Shown here: positions 56,239-64,000 of the stretch, in pieces
How the letters are laid out: each line of letters opens with the position of its first letter
Numbering within the stretch: position 1 is the stretch's first letter
Assembly: GCF_014646235.1 (NCBI RefSeq)
Contig: NZ_BMNB01000018.1
Span: forward strand, 1 to 64,000
Direction: 5' to 3'
From: Micromonospora sonchi
GTDB lineage: Bacteria; Actinomycetota; Actinomycetes; Mycobacteriales; Micromonosporaceae
DNA length: 64,000 nt
Made by a program: the position numbers and the translations under genes
The notes under the pieces: model-generated
Told to the model about the DNA's origin: nothing
The model's input: only the letters and a program-made list of their open reading frames with translations
Database searches by the model: none

Positions 56239-56646
56239 ATGCCACAGAAGGCTCGTGCCGGAGCCGCCGCCAAGAAGGTCCGGCGCAAGGAACGCAAGAA
56301 CGTCGCCCACGGGCAGGCGCACATCAAGAGCACCTTCAACAACACCATCGTGTCCATCACGGACCCGACCGGTGCCGTGATCTCCTGGGCCTCCGCGGGC
56401 CAGGTCGGCTTCAAGGGGTCCCGCAAGTCGACCCCGTTCGCCGCGCAGATGGCCGCCGAGGCCGCCGCGCGTCGGGCCATGGAGCACGGCATGCGCAAGA
56501 TCGACGTGTTCGTCAAGGGCCCCGGCTCCGGCCGGGAGACCGCCATCCGTTCGCTGCAGGCAGTGGGCCTGGAGGTCGGTCAGATCTCCGACGTCACTCC
56601 GCAGCCGCACAACGGGTGCCGTCCGCCGAAGCGTCGCCGGGTCTGA
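56239..56646 (+). CDS. rpsK: 30S ribosomal protein S11
   Basis: 135 aa. Platform protein. Seen: [40 protein letters not shown], and [20 protein letters not shown] with the C-terminal [15 protein letters not shown] with CAGGAG upstream. rpsD follows after 14 bp. Confidence 0.98.
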   Translation: MPQKARAGAAAKKVRRKERKNVAHGQAHIKSTFNNTIVSITDPTGAVISWASAGQVGFKGSRKSTPFAAQMAAEAAARRAMEHGMRKIDVFVKGPGSGRETAIRSLQAVGLEVGQISDVTPQPHNGCRPPKRRRV

Positions 56647-56660
56647 GAGGTTAGAGAGAG

Positions 56661-57287
56661 ATGGCTCGTTACACCGGTGCTGACTGCCGCCGTTGCCGGC
56701 GGGAGAAGATGAAGCTGTTCCTCAAGGGCAGCAAGTGCGATGGCCCGAAGTGCCCGTTCGAGTCCCGGCCCTTCCCGCCCGGGCAGCACGGCCGCGGCCG
56801 CACCAAGGAGACGGAGTACCTGCTCCAGCTCCGTGAGAAGCAGAAGGCTCGCCGGGTCTACGGCGTGCTGGAGAAGCAGTTCCACGGCTACTACGTGGAG
56901 GCAGTGAGCAAGCCGGGCAAGACCGGTGAGGTCCTGCTGCAGATCCTCGAGTCGCGGCTGGACAACGTGGTCTACCGGGCCGGCTACGCCAAGTCCCGGG
57001 ACATGGCCCGTCAGCTGGTCAAGCACGGTCACTTCACGGTGAACGGCCAGAAGGTCGACATCCCGTCGTACCGGCTCAAGGAGCACGACATCATCGAGGT
57101 GCGGGCGAAGAGCAAGGAGCTCACCCCGTTCCTGGTGGCGCAGGGCGAGGCCGGTTCGCGGAGCGTCCCGGCGTGGCTGGAGGCCATCCCGAGCCAGATG
57201 AAGATCCTCGTGCACTCGCTCCCGGCCCGCCAGGTGATCGACACCCAGGTCCAGGAGCAGCTGATCGTCGAGCTCTACTCCAAGTAA
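56661..57287 (+). CDS. rpsD: 30S ribosomal protein S4
   Basis: 208 aa. Primary assembly protein. This is the Cys-containing form: CRRCRREKMKLFLKGSKC then DGPKCPFE, fitting a zinc site. S4-type RNA-binding domain: LDNVVYRAGYAKSRDMARQL then VKHGHFTVNGQKVDIPSYRL. Ends LIVELYSK. ATG with GAGAGAG upstream; rpoA follows after 96 bp. Confidence 0.97.
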   Translation: MARYTGADCRRCRREKMKLFLKGSKCDGPKCPFESRPFPPGQHGRGRTKETEYLLQLREKQKARRVYGVLEKQFHGYYVEAVSKPGKTGEVLLQILESRLDNVVYRAGYAKSRDMARQLVKHGHFTVNGQKVDIPSYRLKEHDIIEVRAKSKELTPFLVAQGEAGSRSVPAWLEAIPSQMKILVHSLPARQVIDTQVQEQLIVELYSK

Positions 57288-57383
57288 GGGCTCGTTGCGG
57301 TGGCCCGCCCGCTGGGGCGGGCCACCGGAACAGTTCGTGTCGTGGGCGTCATATGGCGGGCGCCCCGGAAGAGAAGAGAAAAC

Positions 57384-58406
57384 ATGCTCATCAGCCAGCG
57401 ACCGACCCTTTCCGAGGAGCCGGTCAACGAGACCCGGTCCCGGTTCACCATCGAGCCGTTGGAGCCCGGCTTCGGCTACACCCTGGGTAACTCGCTGCGG
57501 CGTACGCTGCTGTCGTCCATCCCGGGTGCGGCGGTCACCTCGATCAAGATCGACGGTGTGCTGCACGAGTTCACCACGATCCCCGGGGTCAAGGAGGACG
57601 TGGTCGAGCTCGTCATGAACATCAAGGAGCTCTGCGTCAGCTCCGAGCACGACGAGCCGGTCAGCATGTACCTGCGCAAGCAGGGCCCGGGCGACGTGAC
57701 CGCCGGCGACATCCAGCCTCCGGCCGGTGTCTCGGTGCACAACCCGGACCTGAAGCTCGCCACCCTCAACGGCAAGGGCCGGCTCGACATGGAGCTGACC
57801 GTCGAGCGGGGCCGGGGCTACGTCACGGCGGCGCAGAACAAGCAGGCGGGCGCGGAGATCGGCCGGATCCCGGTCGACTCGATCTACTCGCCGGTGCTCA
57901 AGGTGACGTACCGCGTCGAGGCGACCCGGGTCGAGCAGCGGACCGACTTCGACCGGCTGATCATCGACGTGGAGACCAAGCCGTCGATGGGCCCGCGTAC
58001 CGCGCTGGCCTCCGCCGGTTCGACGTTGGTGGAGCTCTTCGGCCTGGCCCGGGAACTGGACGAGACTGCGGAGGGCATCGACATCGGCCCGTCTCCGCAG
58101 GACGCGCAGCTGGCGGCGGACCTGGCCCTGCCGATCGAGGAGCTGGACCTGACCGTCCGCTCCTACAACTGCCTCAAGCGCGAGGGCATCAACTCCGTTG
58201 GTGAGCTCATCGGGCGTACCGAGGCCGACCTCCTCGACATCCGTAACTTCGGCCAGAAGTCAATAGACGAGGTCAAGATGAAGCTCGCCGGGATGGGTCT
58301 GGGGCTGAAGGACTCGGCTCCGAATTTCGACCCGGCGCATGTCGTGGACGCCTTCGGTGAGGCCGACTACGACACCGACGACTACCGCGAGACCGAGCAG
58401 CTCTAG
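57384..58406 (+). CDS. rpoA: RNA polymerase subunit alpha
   Basis: 340 aa. Dimer scaffold and promoter/activator contact. N-terminal domain: [20 protein letters not shown], then [15 protein letters not shown]-terminal domain: [20 protein letters not shown] then [20 protein letters not shown], the helix-hairpin-helix that binds UP elements. ATG at 57384 after GAAGAGAAG; the in-frame sequence upstream is leader. rplQ follows. Confidence 0.98.
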   Translation: MLISQRPTLSEEPVNETRSRFTIEPLEPGFGYTLGNSLRRTLLSSIPGAAVTSIKIDGVLHEFTTIPGVKEDVVELVMNIKELCVSSEHDEPVSMYLRKQGPGDVTAGDIQPPAGVSVHNPDLKLATLNGKGRLDMELTVERGRGYVTAAQNKQAGAEIGRIPVDSIYSPVLKVTYRVEATRVEQRTDFDRLIIDVETKPSMGPRTALASAGSTLVELFGLARELDETAEGIDIGPSPQDAQLAADLALPIEELDLTVRSYNCLKREGINSVGELIGRTEADLLDIRNFGQKSIDEVKMKLAGMGLGLKDSAPNFDPAHVVDAFGEADYDTDDYRETEQL

Positions 58407-58440
58407 TCCGCGCTGCCGCCACACCTGAGGAGCACCAAGC

Positions 58441-58998
58441 ATGCCCACGCCCACCAAGGGCCCCCGCCTCGGCGGCAGCCCCGCGCACGAGCGGCTGATG
58501 CTGGCCAACCTGGCCACCTCGCTGTTCCAGCACGGCAGGATCAAGACCACCGAGACCAAGGCCCGGCGGCTGCGTCCGCTCGCCGAGCAGCTGATCACCA
58601 AGGCCAAGCGGGGCGACCTCGCCTCGCGTCGGCGGGTGCTGACCGTGGTCCGGGACAAGGACGTGGTCTACACCCTGTTCGACCAGATCGCGCCGCGGTA
58701 CGTCAACCGCAACGGCGGCTACACCCGGATCGTGAAGACCGGCCCGCGCAAGGGTGACGCCGCACCGATGGCGATCATCGAGCTGGTCGAGGAGCTTCAG
58801 GTCGCCGAGCCCACGGCGAACCGGAAGACCGCCCGCAAGGCCGCCCAGCAGGACAAGGTCGAGGCGCTGGCCCCGGCCGAGGAGACCCCGGCGTCGGAGC
58901 CGGCCGACCAGGACGCCGAGGCCCCGGTGTCGGCGTCCGGTGACACCGCCGCCGCCCGCGAGGACAGCGACCTGGCCACCGAGGAAGGCAAGGCCTGA
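58441..58998 (+). CDS. rplQ: 50S ribosomal protein L17
   Basis: 185 aa. Tunnel-exit protein. Conserved part ~1-118: [60 protein letters not shown]. The remaining ~65 residues are an acidic Ala/Glu/Pro tail, as in other actinobacteria. ATG with GAGGAGCACCA-type site. A strong terminator follows. Confidence 0.97.
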   Translation: MPTPTKGPRLGGSPAHERLMLANLATSLFQHGRIKTTETKARRLRPLAEQLITKAKRGDLASRRRVLTVVRDKDVVYTLFDQIAPRYVNRNGGYTRIVKTGPRKGDAAPMAIIELVEELQVAEPTANRKTARKAAQQDKVEALAPAEETPASEPADQDAEAPVSASGDTAAAREDSDLATEEGKA

Positions 58999-59009
58999 TC
59001 CAGGCCGTC

Positions 59010-59046
59010 GTCGGGCCCGGCACCCCATCGGGGTGCCGGGCCCGAC
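59010..59046 (+). terminator. Terminator after rplQ
   Basis: Perfect 17-bp stem, 59010-59026 with 59030-59046 (GTCGGGCCCGGCACCCC and complement), loop ATC. truA starts 33 bp later, so it may need read-through or its own promoter. Confidence 0.85.
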
Positions 59047-59078
59047 CCGTTCCTGACCCCGGCATTAGGAGGTACGAC

Positions 59079-59909
59079 GTGGACGAGCGGATCCGGCTGC
59101 GGCTGGAGGTCGCGTACGACGGCACGGGCTTCTCCGGCTGGGCCGTCCAGCCCGACCGGCGCACGGTGGCCGGGGTGCTGGTCGCGGCGCTGGATCGGAT
59201 CCTCGGCACCGGTACGGCGAGCGGGCTGACCGTCGCCGGACGTACCGACGCCGGGGTGCACGCCGCCGGGCAGGTCTGCCATCTCGACCTGCCGGGCGAG
59301 GTCTGGCAGGCGCACGAGGGCACCCTGCTGCGCCGGCTCGCCCGGTTACTCCCGCCCGACGTGCGGGTCCGGGCGATGACCGCGGTGCCGGCCACTTTCG
59401 ACGCCCGCTTCTCGGCCACCTTCCGCCGGTACGAGTACCGGGTGACCGACACGCCGTGGGGGGCGGAGCCGCTGCGTCGACACGAGATCCTGGCCTGGCC
59501 GCGGGCGCTCGACCTGGACCGGCTCGTCGCCACCGCGGCCGGGTTGGTGGGGGAGCACGACTTCGCCGCGTACTGCCGGCGCAAGGAGAACGCCACCACG
59601 CTGCGGGAGGTGACCCGGCTGGACTGGCGGCGCGACGCCGATGGTGTCCTCGTCGCCACCGTGCAGGCCGACGCGTTCTGTCAGGCGATGGTGCGCAGCC
59701 TGGTGGGTGCCATGTTGGCCGTGGGGGAGGGGCGACGGCCGGTCCAGTGGCCGGCCGGTCTGCTCACCCGGCGGGAACGCTCCAGCGAGGTGTCCGTGGC
59801 ACCGGCCCACGGACTGACGCTGGTGGCGGTGGGCTACCCGGAGGATCCCGCCGAGTACGCCCGCCGGGCCGAGATCACACGCCGGCTCCGGGTGTCGGCC
59901 GAAGCCTGA
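59079..59909 (+). CDS. truA: tRNA pseudouridine(38-40) synthase TruA
   Basis: 276 aa. Isomerises uridines 38-40 of the anticodon arm. Seen: RLRLEVAYDGTGFSGWAVQP, the catalytic block AGRTDAGVHAAGQVCHLDL (catalytic Asp), YEYRV, and FCQAMVRSLVGAMLAVGEG. GTG start with AGGAGG about six bases upstream. The place directly after rplQ is the usual one. Converges on the proline-rich gene with 14 bp between. Confidence 0.95.
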   Translation: MDERIRLRLEVAYDGTGFSGWAVQPDRRTVAGVLVAALDRILGTGTASGLTVAGRTDAGVHAAGQVCHLDLPGEVWQAHEGTLLRRLARLLPPDVRVRAMTAVPATFDARFSATFRRYEYRVTDTPWGAEPLRRHEILAWPRALDLDRLVATAAGLVGEHDFAAYCRRKENATTLREVTRLDWRRDADGVLVATVQADAFCQAMVRSLVGAMLAVGEGRRPVQWPAGLLTRRERSSEVSVAPAHGLTLVAVGYPEDPAEYARRAEITRRLRVSAEA

Positions 59910-59923
59910 CGACCGCCCGCCGT

Positions 59924-61009
59924 TCAGTCCTCGGTGGACTCGCCCTGGTTGCCGGTGCCCTCGGTGGGTTCGGCGGTCGGCTGGTTGGCGATCCCACCGG
60001 CGGCCCGCCGGTCCAGCACGCCCCGGTTCAGGTGCAGTTCGAGCAGGTCGAACAGGATCTCGCGGACCCGGGTGTCGCCCGAGCGGATCGTCGTGCCGTC
60101 GGTGCGGGCGACCACCGCGTATGCGAGGTAGTGGCCGCGTACCTGCCAGCCGACCCGGGCCGGTGCGGTGGCGATGACCTCGGTCTCGTCGCCCGCCGAC
60201 AGCCCGCGGAATCGGCCCTGCCGCTCGTCGAGGATCAGGCGGATCCGTTCCCGGGCCCGCTCGGCACTGGACCGGTCGGTCAGGTTGAACAGCCCTGCGG
60301 TGACCAGATACTCCTCGTCGGGTGCGCGCAGCGTGGCCCGGACCACCTGGTTGCAGCCGAGCCGTACCAGCAGGTCGGCCAGCTCGCCGGTGGCGGCCAC
60401 CGGGCAACTGCCGCTGGACTGGGTGCGCCGCACCTCGTACTCCGCGCGGCTTTCGCCGACCGCGATGCTGTTGCCTGGAAAGACCTCACGAGCGGTGAGC
60501 GGCGCCTGGTCGGTGTCGCGGGAGTCGAGGTCGCTCGCCGCGGTGCCCCGGGTGGTCTGCACGGTGGGGTCGGGGGCTGCCGCCGGGGCGTTCGGCTGCC
60601 GCCGGTCGAGCAGGGCGGCGGCGGTGAGACCGAAGAGTGCGAGCAGCACCAGCACGGCGGCGCCACCGATCGCCACCTGCCAGCCGCGGCCGCCACCGGC
60701 GCGCGGCGGTGGCATGGCTGCGGCCGGCGGCGGGGCGGCTGCGGCCGGCGGCGGGGCGGCCGGGGTTGGCTGAGGAGGCGACTGTGACGGCGGCGCGGAT
60801 CGCGGTGCCGGCTGAGGAGGCGACGGCGGTGGCGGTGGCGCGGCCGAGGGCAGGATCAGCTGATTGGGGCGTGGCAGCGACGGCGCGGGGAAACGCGACG
60901 GGGATGGCCCGGCCGGGGGTGGCGGGCCGGTCTCGGGCGACTGCGCGACGGGCTCGTCCTCCCGGTGCGGGACGTGTGCGTCCTCATCGGATTCGTGCCG
61001 ATAAACCAT
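59924..61009 (-). CDS. Proline-rich single-pass membrane protein
   Basis: 361 aa, family not recognised. Residues 1-109 are Pro/Ala/Ser-rich and presumably cytoplasmic. One transmembrane helix at about 111-133 (WQVAIGGAAVLVLLALFGLT) follows. The extracytoplasmic part has a folded-looking region (CPVAATGELADLLVRLGCNQ, VRATLRAPDEEYLVTAGLFN, VGWQVRGHYLAYAVVARTDG) containing two Cys that could pair. A Pro/Thr/Glu tail ends it. Many actinobacterial envelope proteins share this layout; no function is inferred. Confidence 0.75.
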   Translation of the reverse strand: MVYRHESDEDAHVPHREDEPVAQSPETGPPPPAGPSPSRFPAPSLPRPNQLILPSAAPPPPPSPPQPAPRSAPPSQSPPQPTPAAPPPAAAAPPPAAAMPPPRAGGGRGWQVAIGGAAVLVLLALFGLTAAALLDRRQPNAPAAAPDPTVQTTRGTAASDLDSRDTDQAPLTAREVFPGNSIAVGESRAEYEVRRTQSSGSCPVAATGELADLLVRLGCNQVVRATLRAPDEEYLVTAGLFNLTDRSSAERARERIRLILDERQGRFRGLSAGDETEVIATAPARVGWQVRGHYLAYAVVARTDGTTIRSGDTRVREILFDLLELHLNRGVLDRRAAGGIANQPTAEPTEGTGNQGESTED

Positions 61010-61127
61010 GCCATCCAGAGTAGGGGTAATTGTCCCTTTAGTTGGTATTTTCGGGAAATCGTGGCGGATGGTCGATGCGTCGCCCGCGGGCGCCCGTGAC
61101 GCCCGATGCTTCGGGCCCGATGCGAGA

Positions 61128-61742
61128 ATGGCCGGCGTGACCGGGGACCATTACTTCACCGCCGAACCCAGCACGCCCGCCCAACCGCGCGAGGTGCAGT
61201 TCACCGTCGCCGGTCGGGACTACGCCCTGGCCTCCTCGGCCGGGGTCTTCTCGGCGACCCGCCTCGACCCCGGCACCGCCGTGCTGCTGCGCAAGGCCGA
61301 GCTGCCGGGTCCCGCGACCACCGGCGCGCTGCTCGACCTCGGCTGCGGGTTCGGCCCGATCACCGGCGTGCTCGCGACCGTCGCGCCGGCGGCGACCGTC
61401 TGGGCGGTCGACGTCAACGAGCGGGCGCGGGAACTCACCGCGTCCAACGCGGCCCGGCTCGGCGTCGGCGACCAGGTGCGGGTGGCAGCACCCGACGAGG
61501 TACCCGCCGACCTCGAATTCGCACAGCTCTGGTCCAACCCGCCGATCCGGGTCGGCAAGGACGAACTGCACCAGTTGCTGCGGCGCTGGCTGCCCCGGCT
61601 GGCTCCGGACGGGGTGGCCTGGCTGGTGGTGGCCCGCCACCTCGGCGGCGACTCGCTGCAACGGTGGCTCGTCGAGCAGGGCTGGCAGGTCGAACGGCAT
61701 GCCAGCCAGAAGGGTTTCCGGGTGCTCCGCATTACGCGGTGA
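61128..61742 (+). CDS. RsmC/RlmG-like class I methyltransferase
   Basis: 204 aa. SAM-dependent methyltransferase of the MTS type that modifies guanine N2 in rRNA in RsmC/RlmG. Seen: N-terminal GDHYFTAEPSTP, SAM motif LLDLGCGFGPITGVLATVAP, VWAVDVNERARELTASNA (ribose-binding Asp), the catalytic-type NPP in LWSNPPIRVGK, and the end SQKGFRVLRITR. It lacks the N-terminal pseudo-methyltransferase half of E. coli RsmC, as is usual for the short actinobacterial type. The target base is not predictable. A GTG three codons later (61137) is an alternative start. Confidence 0.85.
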   Translation: MAGVTGDHYFTAEPSTPAQPREVQFTVAGRDYALASSAGVFSATRLDPGTAVLLRKAELPGPATTGALLDLGCGFGPITGVLATVAPAATVWAVDVNERARELTASNAARLGVGDQVRVAAPDEVPADLEFAQLWSNPPIRVGKDELHQLLRRWLPRLAPDGVAWLVVARHLGGDSLQRWLVEQGWQVERHASQKGFRVLRITR

Positions 61743-61799
61743 TCCGCTGGCGCGGGTAATTGGTTGGCGCGACCACCCGGCTGGCGGCAGGATGCCCGG

Positions 61800-63479
61800 G
61801 TGGGATACGTGGACGTGGCGGCGGTCGGGTACGTCCTGCCGGACGGGCGGGAACTCTTCGCCGACGTGTCGTTCCGGGTCGGCGAGGGCGCCAAGGTGGC
61901 GTTGGTCGGACCGAACGGCGCCGGCAAGACGACGCTGCTGCGGATGGTCGCCGATGACCTGCCGGTGCGCACCGGCGCGATCGCGCGCACCGGCGGGCTG
62001 GGCGTGATGCGCCAGTTCATCGGCATGATCGGCGACGAGTCGACGCTGGCCGACCTGGCGCTCTCGCTGGCCCCGCCGGCGCTGCGCGACGCCGGTCGTC
62101 GGCTGGCCGAAACCGAGACGGCCATGCGGGCGGCCGAGCTGCGCGGCAAGTACAGCACCGCCGCCGGCAAGACCCAACTGGCGTACGCGGACGCGCTGGC
62201 CGCCTGGGGAGAGTCCGGCGGGTACGACGCCGAGGTGCTCTTCGACACCGTCGCCACCATCGTCCTCGACCTGCCCTGGGACACCGCCCGGCACCGCCCG
62301 GTCCGCACCCTCTCCGGCGGGCAGCAGAAGCGCTTCGCGCTCGAGCTGCTGCTGCGCGGCCTGGAGGAGGTGCTGCTGCTCGACGAGCCGGACAACTTCC
62401 TCGACGTGCCCGGCAAGCGCTGGCTGGAGGCGCGGCTGCGGGAGTCCGGCAAATCGGTGCTCTACGTCTCGCACGACCGGGAGCTGCTGGCGCAGACCGC
62501 CGACCGGGTGGTCGCGGTGGAAGGTGGCAGCGCCTGGGTGCATCCGGGCGGCTTCGCCAGTTGGCACGCGGCCCGGGTCTCCCGCCACGCCCGCCTCGAC
62601 GAGAGACGCAAACGGTGGGACGAGGAACACGAGAAGCTGCGCGAGCTGATGCTGATGTACAAGCAGAAGGCCGCGTACAACGCCGCCATGGCCTCGCGCT
62701 ACCAGGCTGCGCAGACCCGGTTGCGCAAGTTCGAGGAGGCCGGGCCGCCGCCCGTACCGCCGAAGGAGCAGGACATCCGGATGCGGCTGACCGGCGGGCG
62801 GACCGGCAAGCGCGCGCTGATCTGCGAGCAGCTCGAGCTCGACGGCCTGACCTACCCCTTCGACCTGGAGGTCTGGTACGGCGACCGGCTGGCGGTGCTC
62901 GGTGCCAACGGCACCGGCAAGTCGCACTTCCTGCGGCTGCTGGCCCGGGGCGGCACCGACCCCGACCCGGCTAACGGCCCGGTCGACGACGCGGTGGCGC
63001 TCGCGCCGGTGGCGCACGACGGGGTGGCCCGGCTCGGCGCGCGGGTCCGGCCAGGGCACTTCTCACAGACCCACGACCGGCCGGAGTTGATGGCGAAGAC
63101 GCTGGTCGAGATCCTCTGGCGGGGTGATGAGCACCGGGCCGGCATGGACCGGCACGCGGCGATGGCCGCGCTGAGCCGGTACGAGCTGGCCGGGCAGGGC
63201 GACCAGCGCTTCGGCACCCTCTCCGGCGGGCAGCAGGCGCGTTTCCTGGTGCTGCTGCTGGAGCTGTCCGGGGCGACCCTGCTGCTGCTCGACGAACCGA
63301 CCGACAACCTCGACCTGGCTTCGGCCGAGGCGCTGGAGGCCGGGCTGGCCGCGTTCTCCGGCACGGTGGTCGCGGTGACCCACGACCGCTGGTTCACCCG
63401 GACCTTCGACCGCTTCCTGCTCTTTCGCGGCGACGGCGAAGTGGTGGAGACGGACGAGCCGGTGTGGGACGTGGCGTGA
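61800..63479 (+). CDS. ABC-F family ATPase
   Basis: 559 aa, two ABC domains and no membrane segment, so an ABC-F protein acting on ribosomes (translation factor or antibiotic protection). First domain: GPNGAGKTT, LSGGQQKRFALELLL, LLLDEPDNFLDV. Linker of ~70 residues with charged helix KRWDEEHEKLRELMLMYKQK. Second domain: GANGTGKSH at about 368-376 (His in place of the usual final Ser/Thr), LSGGQQARFLVLLLE, LLLLDEPTDNLD. GTG at 61800 is taken; a GTG three codons later and an ATG at 61764 are alternatives. The subfamily is not assigned. Confidence 0.88.
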   Translation: MGYVDVAAVGYVLPDGRELFADVSFRVGEGAKVALVGPNGAGKTTLLRMVADDLPVRTGAIARTGGLGVMRQFIGMIGDESTLADLALSLAPPALRDAGRRLAETETAMRAAELRGKYSTAAGKTQLAYADALAAWGESGGYDAEVLFDTVATIVLDLPWDTARHRPVRTLSGGQQKRFALELLLRGLEEVLLLDEPDNFLDVPGKRWLEARLRESGKSVLYVSHDRELLAQTADRVVAVEGGSAWVHPGGFASWHAARVSRHARLDERRKRWDEEHEKLRELMLMYKQKAAYNAAMASRYQAAQTRLRKFEEAGPPPVPPKEQDIRMRLTGGRTGKRALICEQLELDGLTYPFDLEVWYGDRLAVLGANGTGKSHFLRLLARGGTDPDPANGPVDDAVALAPVAHDGVARLGARVRPGHFSQTHDRPELMAKTLVEILWRGDEHRAGMDRHAAMAALSRYELAGQGDQRFGTLSGGQQARFLVLLLELSGATLLLLDEPTDNLDLASAEALEAGLAAFSGTVVAVTHDRWFTRTFDRFLLFRGDGEVVETDEPVWDVA

Positions 63480-63554
63480 TCGTCCGGCTTCCCGGCGTGC
63501 GGGCTGTGCCCGGCTCGGCGACCATGTCCGGTCCGCCGGCATATGGTGGATCTC

Positions 63555-64000
63555 GTGAGTGAGATGACCTATCGCCGGCTGGGCGACTCCGGGCTCGTGG
63601 TGTCCGTGGTGGGGATCGGCTGCAACAACTTCGGCCGCAAACTCGACCTCGACGGCACCCGCGCGGTGGTCGACGCAGCCCTCGACGTCGGGATCAACTT
63701 CTTCGACACCGCCGACATCTACGGCGAGCCGCACGGCGCGTCGGAGGCGCAGCTCGGCGCGGCCCTCAAGGGACGCCGGGACGACGTGGTGGTGGCGACC
63801 AAGTTCGGCATGTCGATGGGTGGCGACAACGGACGGGACTTCGGGGTACGCGGCTCGCGGCGATACATCGTCCGGGCGGTCGAGGCGTCGCTGCGCCGAC
63901 TGGACACCGACCACATCGACCTGTACCAGTTCCACGAGCCCGACCCGGGCACCCCGATCGACGAGACGCTGGCCGCCCTGGACGACCTGGTCCGCGCTGG
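63555..64000 (+). CDS. Aldo/keto reductase, 5' part
   Basis: At least 148 codons, running off the window end. NAD(P)H-dependent reductase with TIM-barrel fold. Seen: MTYRRLGDSGLVVSVVGIGC, INFFDTADIYGEPHGASEAQ (catalytic Asp and Tyr), VVVATKFGMSMG (catalytic Lys), and RRLDTDHIDLYQFHEPDPGT (catalytic His). Tetrad complete. Starts at GTG 63555 or ATG 63564. It resembles the beta-subunit/YghZ-like actinobacterial group. Substrate unknown. Confidence 0.92.
   Translation, partial: MSEMTYRRLGDSGLVVSVVGIGCNNFGRKLDLDGTRAVVDAALDVGINFFDTADIYGEPHGASEAQLGAALKGRRDDVVVATKFGMSMGGDNGRDFGVRGSRRYIVRAVEASLRRLDTDHIDLYQFHEPDPGTPIDETLAALDDLVRA

Overview
High-GC actinobacterial chromosome segment with GTG/TTG starts, stop-start overlaps and very GC-rich third codon positions. 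The order rpmG-hadA-hadB-trnW-secE-nusG-rplK-rplA, the nuoI-N-htpX block and protein wording such as the RpoB and RpoC termini point to Micromonosporaceae (Micromonospora or Salinispora type). This is inference; no database was consulted.

Layout. 1-2.4 kb: a glutathionyl-hydroquinone-reductase-like gene, the joined remnants of two broken genes (CPBP protease end, TetR end) and a Uma2-family gene. 2.4-9.0 kb: a six-gene nuoIJKLMN operon without nuoA-H, followed by htpX. 10-12.1 kb: a 61-bp palindromic element, an MFS transporter, a tiny membrane protein and yajQ. 12.2-17.4 kb: an accessory region behind tRNA-Tyr, with a degenerate second tRNA-Tyr 3' half, gene remnants, a HigBA-like toxin-antitoxin pair, and a divergent locus. 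The locus has an HTH/alpha-beta protein overlapping a PP2C phosphatase on one side and two DUF6907-like small Cys proteins on the other, around overlapping promoters with TTAGG/CCTAA repeats. 17.7-20.4 kb: a 48-aa membrane peptide and a GAF-GGDEF-EAL protein.

20.5-59 kb is core information processing: tRNA-Thr, tRNA-Met, rpmG, hadAB, tRNA-Trp, secE-nusG, rplKA, a second 61-bp element, an L10 leader, rplJL, rpoBC, two small membrane genes, the str operon (rpsL, rpsG, fusA, tuf), the S10-spc operons (rpsJ to rplO), secY-adk-map, and infA-rpmJ-rpsM-rpsK-rpsD-rpoA-rplQ. The rpsL and rpsJ leaders share an exact 20-nt segment set on a small hairpin. 59-64 kb: truA, a proline-rich membrane protein, an RsmC-like methyltransferase, an ABC-F ATPase and the start of an aldo/keto reductase.

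How they work together: most of the window builds ribosomes, RNA polymerase and the Sec channel from a few strong promoters separated by hairpin terminators. The nuo block supplies the membrane arm of a proton-pumping complex I-like enzyme. GGDEF-EAL and YajQ suggest c-di-GMP signalling. The 12.2-17.4 kb region is the accessory part and holds the least-described genes.
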